A stretch of 22,263 bases of DNA from JANWHF01 sp036276235 (lineage in GTDB: Bacteria > Planctomycetota > Phycisphaerae > Tepidisphaerales > Tepidisphaeraceae): NCBI GenBank assembly GCA_036276235.1, contig DATBDZ010000057.1, positions 1 to 22,263 on the forward strand, in the 5' to 3' direction. This document shows positions 8,077 through 13,882 of the stretch, piece after piece; positions within the stretch are counted from its first letter, which is position 1, and each line of letters begins with the position of its first letter. The translations under genes were made by a program, and so were the position numbers. The notes beneath the pieces are model-generated. The model was not told the DNA's origin, ran no database searches, and saw only the letters and a program-made list of their open reading frames with translations.

Positions 8077-9036
8077 CTACGACGCCCCGCCGACGGTGAC
8101 TTGGGAACTCGTGGTCGGCTCCCGTGTGGGCGCCGACACGGGCGCCAGGACCCATGCGAGCAGCACATATAAAAACGGCGGGAACAAATAGAGACCGTCC
8201 TCGATTCCACCTCGAAAAATCGAACTCGCGGTCCAGGCAACCGCGGCGAGCGCTATTCCTCGCAGGCGAGCCGCAATCGTTGCGGGATTTTGATTCAGCC
8301 ACCAAATCCACAGCAAGCCCTCGGCGATACAGATCAGCGGTTCTGTCCCATATGCATGCGCGGCCTGCCAGAAACCATAAAGGCGGCCCCAATACGAGCC
8401 AAATGTTCCATCAGTTGCCCAGCCTCCGTTGTGTATCGTAAGTTCCAGCAGCTTGATCGGCAGGTGGCCCGTATAGGGTGGCGCAGCCATTGCCGAAAAT
8501 CGAGCCAGATAGGGAGCAAGCGCAAGAGCGGTAATCCATCCTAATGAGCTCGGAGTCCAGCGCATGAACCACGGCGCGCGCCCCGATGCCGCGTTGCGGT
8601 TCCACCGGGCGAGCAGCGCCCAGCAGACGAGGAAACTCAGAACGGCAAAATGAAACGCGTCGGCGTTGTAATTCCTGACATCATCACGCACTTGTTCGGG
8701 CGAACTGAAAAACGTGCAGAAGAGCATCCAGGGCAGCGGGCAAAGAGCCGAAGCGACGGTAACCGCCGCCAATCGGCGGAGCCACGATCGCCTCGGCGCG
8801 TGGATGCGCTGTAAGCCATCCTGTATCAGCGCAAAATCTCCAAAATGGCGCTCGACCAGCAAGAGCGCATCCTCCTCGCTAGGCTTATCGGCGCCCGACA
8901 TGTAGCCGCGCAGTTTGTCCCGTAAATGTCCAAGCAATTCTCGATGAATCTCCGGATCAGCTTCCGGAGACACCCGCACCGATCGGCACAATTCAAGGAG
9001 GCGCTGGTTCGCGGAGGGCGACGTTTCATCAGGCAT
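8077..9036 (-). CDS. HAAS-domain integral membrane protein paired with PadR
   Basis: The N-terminal 75 residues are a helical HAAS-like domain (LLGHLRDKLRGYM, then EEDALLLVERHFGD), the soluble domain usually encoded directly behind PadR-family repressors. After it come about six membrane segments at roughly 87-109, 126-143, 163-183, 231-247, 258-274 and 282-300, with a loop rich in aromatic residues and glycine at 184-230. The molecular function of such proteins is not established; a membrane stress or signalling role tied to the regulator is the usual guess. The ATG at 9036 lies inside the end of padR (ATGCCTGA, 8-base overlap) with GGGAG 8 bases upstream. A GTG at 9045 would leave no spacing to that site. 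319 aa. Confidence 0.8.
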   Translation of the reverse strand: MPDETSPSANQRLLELCRSVRVSPEADPEIHRELLGHLRDKLRGYMSGADKPSEEDALLLVERHFGDFALIQDGLQRIHAPRRSWLRRLAAVTVASALCPLPWMLFCTFFSSPEQVRDDVRNYNADAFHFAVLSFLVCWALLARWNRNAASGRAPWFMRWTPSSLGWITALALAPYLARFSAMAAPPYTGHLPIKLLELTIHNGGWATDGTFGSYWGRLYGFWQAAHAYGTEPLICIAEGLLWIWWLNQNPATIAARLRGIALAAVAWTASSIFRGGIEDGLYLFPPFLYVLLAWVLAPVSAPTREPTTSSQVTVGGAS

Positions 9037-9367
9037 GACTACCACTCCCGTAGAGATCGAGAATCATGGCATGAAAGCGGGACCATTGTTTGACATCCGC
9101 CGACAGCGCGGCCCGTCCGCGCGCGGTGATGGCGTAGTATTTGCGCCGCCGGCCATTCTCCGCCTCCTGCCAGCGGGCGCGAAGCAGACCGTCCTGTTCG
9201 AGCTTGTGCAGCAGCGGATAGATCGTCCCCTCCTGCCATGTGAAGATCCCGCCGGCACATTGGTTAATCTGCCGAACGATGTCGTACCCGTAGCTGGACT
9301 GCCGAGCGACAGCCGCCAACACAAGCAGGCTGCTGGATGCTCCGATCAGTTCCTTGGAAGGCCGCAT
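9029..9367 (-). CDS. PadR-family transcriptional regulator
   Basis: This is a 112-residue winged-helix repressor of the short PadR (PadR-s2) type. Landmarks are LLVLAAVARQSSYGYDIVRQI (split here as helix 1-2), EGTIYPLLHKLEQDGLL for the recognition helix and following helix, RRRKYYAITARG for the beta wing, and a C-terminal dimerisation helix from about residue 85. These proteins normally repress their own operon through an inverted repeat at the promoter. Exactly such a repeat, ATACCTTG-5-CAAGGTAT, lies 5 bases upstream of the start codon. It is the first gene of a probable operon with the HAAS protein, whose start codon it overlaps, and the unknown 162-aa gene. Confidence 0.93.
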   Translation of the reverse strand: MRPSKELIGASSSLLVLAAVARQSSYGYDIVRQINQCAGGIFTWQEGTIYPLLHKLEQDGLLRARWQEAENGRRRKYYAITARGRAALSADVKQWSRFHAMILDLYGSGSHA

Positions 9368-9371
9368 GCTT

Positions 9372-9419
9372 ATACCTTGATCTGCAAGGTATGTTATCGG
9401 TTCAGGGAGGTGACGTCAA
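9372..9419 (-). promoter_or_regulatory. padR promoter and operator
   Basis: Reading the - strand: a -35 box TTGACG (9414-9419), a 17-base spacer, a -10 box TAACAT (9391-9396), then the perfect inverted repeat ATACCTTG-ATCTG-CAAGGTAT (9372-9392), which overlaps the -10 by two bases and covers the expected transcription start. The palindrome's inner edge also supplies AAGGT as a ribosome-binding site 7 bases from the ATG at 9367. A bound PadR dimer would block RNA polymerase, consistent with autorepression. Boxes read by eye. Confidence 0.65.
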
Positions 9420-9422
9420 TGA

Positions 9423-9436
9423 TCAAGTGCACTTGA
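9423..9436. promoter_or_regulatory. Candidate operator palindrome for the toxin-antitoxin operon
   Basis: TCAAGTGCACTTGA is a perfect 14-bp palindrome 53 bp upstream of the antitoxin ATG, in the divergent gap with padR. Ribbon-helix-helix antitoxins usually repress their own promoters through such short palindromes. A TATGAT-like -10 follows at 9462-9467, but no -35 at good spacing is clear. A second inverted repeat, CCGCC/GGCGG (9439-9458 region), lies between. Confidence 0.4.
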
Positions 9437-9489
9437 CCCGCCTTTCCGCTTTCGGCGGACTTATGATAAACTATGAGGGTAGGTGAGTT

Positions 9490-9783
9490 ATGGCGTCAGC
9501 AAGTTCCACAATCCACGTTTCCGGGCTTGGGCAACGGACCATTGCCACGCTCAAATCTCAGGCCAAGGCCGAGGGGCTGAGCGTCGAGGGGTACGTCAAA
9601 GAGCTGATCGAGTCGGAAATGTCCGTCACCGAAATGGCCCGCCGCAAGACGATCGACGACGTCTTTGCCCCGGCTCAAAGGCGGTATCGGGAAAGCGGCA
9701 TGTCGGAGGAAGAACTCGATCGTCTCGTAGACGCCGCTCGAACCGACCACCACAAGCAAGTCGCTCAGAGGAAGAAGCGTTGA
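9490..9783 (+). CDS. Ribbon-helix-helix-like antitoxin of a PIN toxin pair
   Basis: The 97-residue protein has a short beta strand (TIHVSGL) followed by two helices (RTIATLKSQAKAEG and SVEGYVKELIESEM), the pattern of a ribbon-helix-helix DNA-binding domain. The acidic C-terminal half (TIDDVFAPAQRRYRESG, then SEEELDRLVDAAR) is like the toxin-wrapping tail of antitoxins paired with PIN nucleases; it ends in a basic run. GGTAGG stands upstream of the ATG. The toxin GTG follows the TGA stop with no gap, so the pair is certainly one transcript and probably coupled. It may act with the toxin as an autorepressor. Family assignment within ribbon-helix-helix groups (CopG, FitA) is not possible by eye. 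Confidence 0.8.
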   Translation: MASASSTIHVSGLGQRTIATLKSQAKAEGLSVEGYVKELIESEMSVTEMARRKTIDDVFAPAQRRYRESGMSEEELDRLVDAARTDHHKQVAQRKKR

Positions 9784-10272
9784 GTGGCAACGTCGCCGCA
9801 TCGCCTCGTTATCGACACGAACACATTGCTGCGCGGGGTTCTCTCCGAAACATCCGCGGCGGCGAGGCTTCGTCGTGCCGCTGAGCAACGAGTCGTCATA
9901 CCACTGCTGAGCAAGCCTGTATTGGACGAGTATCGCGCCGTACTCAGTCATCCGAGTCTGCACGAGCGTTTCCCCGAATTGGCCGCCAAAGACATCGCGT
10001 ATTTGATGAAGCGGCTGCTCTTTATCGGTGAATATGTCCGAACTCCTCGTGCTCATTTTGAATTCCCCCGAGATCCTCGCGACGAAAAATTCATTGAATT
10101 GGCAATTGAACTTTCGGCGACATGGATCATCAGTTCCGACAAAGACCTTCTCTCACTGCCTCAGAGCAAAAGCGACGCCGGCAAAAGATTTCGGCAGCGT
10201 TTGCCCGGCGTGAAGGTGATAGAAGCATCGGATTTCCTGTGGCAGCACGGGGCGGAATTGGACATCGGGTGA
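9784..10272 (+). CDS. PIN-domain ribonuclease toxin (TIGR00305-like)
   Basis: This 162-residue protein is a single PIN domain, a metal-dependent RNase. The acidic active-site residues are in place: Asp11 in LVIDTNTLLRGV, Glu49 in KPVLDEYRAVL, Asp100 in PRDPRDEKFIELA, and Asp119/Asp121 in ISSDKDLL. The sequence style fits the 'putative toxin-antitoxin system toxin component, PIN family' group more than classical VapC. The start is a GTG immediately after the antitoxin stop, with GAGGAAG about 9 bases upstream inside the antitoxin gene. An intact active site suggests a functional toxin. The cellular RNA target cannot be inferred. It converges on the SPOR lipoprotein gene with only 38 bp between stops. 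Confidence 0.9.
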   Translation: MATSPHRLVIDTNTLLRGVLSETSAAARLRRAAEQRVVIPLLSKPVLDEYRAVLSHPSLHERFPELAAKDIAYLMKRLLFIGEYVRTPRAHFEFPRDPRDEKFIELAIELSATWIISSDKDLLSLPQSKSDAGKRFRQRLPGVKVIEASDFLWQHGAELDIG

Positions 10273-10310
10273 GAAGTGAACCGCGGATAAAGCGACTGGC
10301 CGAATCCTGT

Positions 10311-11117
10311 TCACGGCAGAATCACCGCCTGCGGGAATTGCCCAATCACACGATTTCGCAGCAGCTTCGCATCCGCATACGTCGCGGCGGGCCCGACTCG
10401 TACTGCATATCGCCCGCCGGCATCGACGGCCACGCCGGCGCCTAATCCCTGTTGCGCGAGGGACTGCGCGAGCTTTTGCGCGTTGGCGTTGTCGCTGAAG
10501 GCGCCGACCTGAATGTAGAAAGCTTTCGCACCGATGCGGGTTGCCGCGCGGCCGGCGGCTTCGGAGCCGGGGTATTGCTGGCGGACCTCGGCGAATGTGT
10601 GATCGGCTTGCGGGAAGGAGCCGAGCCGCTGCTGGCAGATGCCGATGCGGTAGAGTGCCCAGGCCTTGGCGTCGTCATCAGCAAGATTTGGGTAGGCGGT
10701 TTGCCATTCGCGCAATGCGGTTGCGAAATCGTCTTCGAAGTAGGCAACGTTGGCCAGGCCGGTATGGAGCAGGGCCGCCCACTTGGGGGCCGCGGGCAGG
10801 CTCAGGCCCTTGGCGTACGCCGCCCGCGCGGAATTGAGATCGGCCCGGGCGGCGGCGGTTTGCTCGTGCGATTCGCTCGCCCGCTGCTCATAAGCGCGGC
10901 CCTGAAGATAATACGCCTCGGGCGCGCCGGGGCCGCTGGGATGGCGGGCCAGATAATCATTGGCGGCGGCGCCGGCTTCATCGTAGCGCTGTGCCTCCAG
11001 CGCGTGATACCCTTGATTGAGGCGGTCTATTGAAGCCTTATCGGTGCAGCCTGCTGCCCATGCCAGGCAGGCCATCGCAATGATTCGGCTGATCCATGCC
11101 ACTTGCGCGTTTCGCAT
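10311..11117 (-). CDS. SPOR-domain lipoprotein with TPR-like repeats
   Basis: The first 24 residues are a lipoprotein signal peptide: charged start, hydrophobic core, and lipobox AAGC with Cys24 as the lipidated residue. Residues about 30-195 contain helical tetratricopeptide-type repeats (GYHALEAQRYDEAGAAANDYL, shown in part; TGLANVAYFEDDFATALREW; YRIGICQQRLGSFPQADHTF). Residues 198-268 are a SPOR domain (FYIQVGAFSDNANAQKLAQS, ending YAVRVGPAATYADA), which in other bacteria binds glycan strands lacking stem peptides at septa. It is probably an envelope protein in the periplasmic space. AGAGG is 5 bases upstream of the ATG. It is divergent from the acyl-CoA ligase gene across 97 bp; function in division is inferred only from the domain. 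Confidence 0.88.
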   Translation of the reverse strand: MRNAQVAWISRIIAMACLAWAAGCTDKASIDRLNQGYHALEAQRYDEAGAAANDYLARHPSGPGAPEAYYLQGRAYEQRASESHEQTAAARADLNSARAAYAKGLSLPAAPKWAALLHTGLANVAYFEDDFATALREWQTAYPNLADDDAKAWALYRIGICQQRLGSFPQADHTFAEVRQQYPGSEAAGRAATRIGAKAFYIQVGAFSDNANAQKLAQSLAQQGLGAGVAVDAGGRYAVRVGPAATYADAKLLRNRVIGQFPQAVILP

Positions 11118-11153
11118 CCGTGCCTCTTGAGATATGTTTCAGGTCTGATCGGT

Positions 11154-11186
11154 TGTCAGGTGCCGCTCCGACAGGCACGGCTGACA
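11154..11186. promoter_or_regulatory. Imperfect hairpin in the divergent gap
   Basis: TGTCAG-GTGCC pairs with GGCAC-(GG)-CTGACA around a 9-base loop, an 11-bp stem with one two-base bulge. It lies 36 bp upstream of the SPOR lipoprotein start and 28 bp upstream of the ligase start, so it could be an operator or a leader structure for either gene. Nothing else supports a role. Confidence 0.35.
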
Positions 11187-11214
11187 TCGGATTATTGACA
11201 AAGGACAACGCCAC

Positions 11215-12675
11215 ATGCTTTTTGAACCGCTCTTTGCACAGGCCCGGCAGCAGCCGCAGGCGACCGCCATTGTGGACGATCGCGGGAAGTACACGTATCA
11301 GCAGCTTGCCGCGATGGCCGGCGGGCTGGGGATGTACCTGTCGATGCAGACGCGCCAGCCGCGCGTGGGCCTGTTGCTTCCCGCCGGCGCGGGATTCGTG
11401 GCCAGTTTCTACGGAACGCTGCTGGCTGGCAAGACCGTGGTGCCGATTAACTTCCTGCTGGGCGACAAGGAAATCGCCCACATCATCGCCGACAGCGCGA
11501 TCGATACGGTGGCGACGATCCCGCTGCTGGCCGGCAAATTGAAAGACACGCCGATCAAGGTGATCGATCTCACTGCCCTGCCGCAGAACCCGCCGGCGAT
11601 ACAGCCGCACTTTCCCGAACCGAAGGCGGAGGATGTCGCGGTGCTCATGTACACCAGCGGCACCAGCGGCCTGCCCAAGGGCGTACTGCTGACTTATGGC
11701 AATCTGCAAAGCGACGTGGACGCCGCGATTCAGCATGCGCAGCTCAAGCATCAACATGTATTCCTGGGCGTCATTCCGCTGTTTCACTCCTTCGGCATGA
11801 CCGCGATGATGCTCGCGCCGATTCAGCTTGGCGCGACCATCGTTTACATGGCTCGCTTCAGTGCCGTCGGCGCGCTGAAGGCGATCCGCGAGCACAAAGT
11901 TTCGCTGATGTTCGGCGTGCCGAGCATGTACGCCGCCATGGCGCGATTGAAGGATGCGAAGCCGGAAGATTTCACGAGCATCTACGCGATGATCAGCGGC
12001 GGCGAGCCACTGCCGGCGGCGCTGCGCGAAGGGTTCAAGGAACGCTTCGGCGCGTCGATCTACGAGGGGTATGGTCTGACCGAAACCAGCCCGGTTGTGA
12101 CGCTGAATGTGCCGCACAACAGCCGCCCGGGAAGCGTAGGAAGAACGGTTCCCGGTGCGGAAGTAAAAATCACCGACGACAACGGCAACGCCCTGCCCGG
12201 CGAGCAGATCGGCGAGATCTGGCTGAGGGGTCCGATGATCATGAAGGGATATCACAATCTGCCCAAGGAAACGGCCGAGGCGCTGACGGCGGATGGGCAT
12301 TTTAAGACCGGCGATCTTGGCAAAATCGACGCCGACGGCTTCCTTCACATCACCGGCCGCAAGAAGGAGATGATTATCATCGCGGGCGAAAAGGCGTATC
12401 CGCGCGAGATCGAAGACGCGCTGATGGCGCATCCGGCGGTCGCGGAGGCGGCGGTGCTCGGCAAGAAAGACCCGAATCGCGGCGAAGTGATCGCGGCGTT
12501 CATCATCCCCAAGGAAGGGCAGAATCCGACGCCCGATGAGCTGCGCGATTTCTGCCGCACGCATGGCCTGGCGCAGTGGAAAATCCCGCGGGATATTCAG
12601 ATTGTGCCGGATTTGCCGAGATCACCGACCGGGAAGGTGCTGAAGCGCGAGCTGGCGCTGAAGCTGGCGTCATAA
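11215..12675 (+). CDS. AMP-forming long-chain acyl-CoA ligase (ANL superfamily)
   Basis: The enzyme should activate a fatty acid (or another carboxylate) to acyl-AMP and then acyl-CoA, which would supply substrate for the beta-oxidation genes at 53-5526. Landmarks in order: P-loop YTSGTSGLPKG (146-156), PLFHSFG (188-194), adenine-binding ISGGEPL and YEGYGLTETSP (283-292), TGDLG (365-369) with the ATP-ribose aspartate Asp367, hinge GRKKEMII (381-388), and the acyl-AMP-forming lysine Lys474 in SPTGKVLK. At 486 aa it is shorter than typical FadD (about 560), lacking N-terminal sequence. AAAGGA precedes the ATG. Substrate range cannot be told from motifs, so a role with other carboxylic acids remains possible. 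Confidence 0.9.
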   Translation: MLFEPLFAQARQQPQATAIVDDRGKYTYQQLAAMAGGLGMYLSMQTRQPRVGLLLPAGAGFVASFYGTLLAGKTVVPINFLLGDKEIAHIIADSAIDTVATIPLLAGKLKDTPIKVIDLTALPQNPPAIQPHFPEPKAEDVAVLMYTSGTSGLPKGVLLTYGNLQSDVDAAIQHAQLKHQHVFLGVIPLFHSFGMTAMMLAPIQLGATIVYMARFSAVGALKAIREHKVSLMFGVPSMYAAMARLKDAKPEDFTSIYAMISGGEPLPAALREGFKERFGASIYEGYGLTETSPVVTLNVPHNSRPGSVGRTVPGAEVKITDDNGNALPGEQIGEIWLRGPMIMKGYHNLPKETAEALTADGHFKTGDLGKIDADGFLHITGRKKEMIIIAGEKAYPREIEDALMAHPAVAEAAVLGKKDPNRGEVIAAFIIPKEGQNPTPDELRDFCRTHGLAQWKIPRDIQIVPDLPRSPTGKVLKRELALKLAS

Positions 12676-12732
12676 TTCGGTTTGCCGCGATTGTGGAATG
12701 CGGGGTAGGTTGAGGGGAACCGATATCGGGAA

Positions 12733-12860
12733 CCCTCTCCCTTGTACTCAGGGGAGAGGGCAGGGTGAGGGGACGGCGAGGCGCGACATGGCACGATTCG
12801 CAAGTTGACGCGCTCGCCCCCTCACCCCAACCCTCTCCCCTGAGTACAGGGGCGAGGGAG
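12733..12860. repeat. Complete 128-bp palindromic element, family A, copy 1
   Basis: The element has inverted ends of about 41 bp enclosing a variable middle of about 45 bp. Each end begins with its own hairpin: CCCTCTCCCTTG-TACT-CAGGGGAGAGGG on the left, CCCTCTCCCCTG-AGTA-CAGGGGCGAGGG on the right. The inner parts CAGGGTGAGGGGA and CCCCTCACCCC also pair. It aligns without gaps to 18594-18721, with about 16 differences by eye, mostly in the middle. It lies between the acyl-CoA ligase and the PEP-CTERM protease gene. It codes for nothing and looks MITE- or REP-like. Confidence 0.92.
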
Positions 12861-12898
12861 CAATGCGCGGATATGTACTGTGAAGTTTGGGAGAAACT

Positions 12899-13864
12899 GT
12901 GTTGTCCAAACGCTCATCTGTTTTAGCGTTCATCGCCCTTCTATCGATCTGCGCCATCGGTCAGTCCGCTCGGGCCGTCGTCATTGTTCCCGGCGACGGG
13001 AGCGGCAACACCAGCGCGCCCGCTTCCGCATTCAACGCCGGCACGTTTGATTTTTCCACATTCAATCTGTGGAACAACGTTGGGTCGCTCAACGGCGCGA
13101 CCGCGATTTATTTGGGCAACCAGACCGTGCTCACCGCTGCCCACGTCGGCGCGGGGAACGTGCTGCTCAATAACGGGCAGACTCTTACGCCTACTGGCGT
13201 CAGCATGCATCTGACTGATCCGATGAACGGCAACCCTGCCGACCTGCTTTTGTTTAAGGTAAGTCAATCTCCCGCGCTGCCGACGATTGCGGTTCCTCTG
13301 GCGACGCCGACCGTCGGCCAGAATCTCCTGATGAGCGGCAACGGCTGGGACCGCAATGCCAATCTCAACTTTTGGAACGTCAACGGAACAACGTGGACTG
13401 ATCAGGGCACCAACGCCACCGGCGCGAATCGCGCCGGCTACAACACGCTCAGCCCGCCATTCACTGCCAGCCCGAGCCAGCACATTCGCTGGGGGACGAA
13501 TATCGTCAGCTTCCCCGCCGCCCTGGATTCGGGCGATAACACGCGGCTGTTCGTCAGCGATTTCACAAGCGGCGCCGGCGCGACCCCTTACGAAGCGCAA
13601 GCCGTGGACAAAGATTCCGGCGGCTCGGTCTTCGTCAACATCGCCGGCGCCTGGCAACTCGCGGGCGTGATCAATGGAGTCGGCGTGGACGTGAATCGCC
13701 CCAACGCAACATTCTCCGCGGTCTTCGGCGAGCAAACCGACATGGCCGATCTGTCCGAGTATCGCGATCAGATCAACGCATTCGTTCCCGAGCCCACGAC
13801 GATGATGATCGGCGCGCTAATCCCGACGATGCTCCTGCTCCGCCGGCGTGGTCAACTCCGCTGA
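12899..13864 (+). CDS. PEP-CTERM-anchored trypsin-like serine protease
   Basis: An exported protein of 321 residues. A signal peptide (basic start, hydrophobic FIALLSICAIG, likely cleavage after ARA near residue 26) precedes a chymotrypsin-fold domain. The triad is readable: His82 in VLTAAHVG, Asp115 in NPADLLLFKV, and Ser240 in DKDSGGSVFV. The C-terminus is a PEP-CTERM signal: VPEPTTM (296-302), a hydrophobic stretch IGALIPTMLLL, then RRRGQLR. PEP-CTERM proteins are processed by an exosortase and sent to the cell surface or matrix; no exosortase is in the window. I chose GTG 12899 because GGGAG is 5 bases upstream and the signal peptide is compact; TTG 12902 or TTG 12887 are alternatives. 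It converges with the glycosyltransferase gene, 18 bp between ends. Confidence 0.88.
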   Translation: MLSKRSSVLAFIALLSICAIGQSARAVVIVPGDGSGNTSAPASAFNAGTFDFSTFNLWNNVGSLNGATAIYLGNQTVLTAAHVGAGNVLLNNGQTLTPTGVSMHLTDPMNGNPADLLLFKVSQSPALPTIAVPLATPTVGQNLLMSGNGWDRNANLNFWNVNGTTWTDQGTNATGANRAGYNTLSPPFTASPSQHIRWGTNIVSFPAALDSGDNTRLFVSDFTSGAGATPYEAQAVDKDSGGSVFVNIAGAWQLAGVINGVGVDVNRPNATFSAVFGEQTDMADLSEYRDQINAFVPEPTTMMIGALIPTMLLLRRRGQLR

Positions 13865-13882
13865 GCCACGAGCTCTACCGAT

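Noticed and set aside
11195..11200. Perfect TTGACA hexamer before the acyl-CoA ligase
   Set aside because: It lies only 14 bases before the ATG, so no -10 box or leader could fit; it overlaps the ribosome-binding region by chance.
11038..12564. 508-codon open frame antisense to the acyl-CoA ligase gene
   Set aside because: It lies opposite an intact, well-recognised gene, is very rich in Arg, His and Gln, and shows no family motif; it is a side effect of GC-rich codon use.
12720..12729. CCGATATCGG palindrome after the acyl-CoA ligase
   Set aside because: It has no loop and no T-run, so it is not a convincing terminator or operator.
12941..13735. 264-codon open frame antisense to the PEP-CTERM protease gene
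   Set aside because: The + strand frame has a signal peptide, catalytic triad and PEP-CTERM tail; the antisense frame has nothing.
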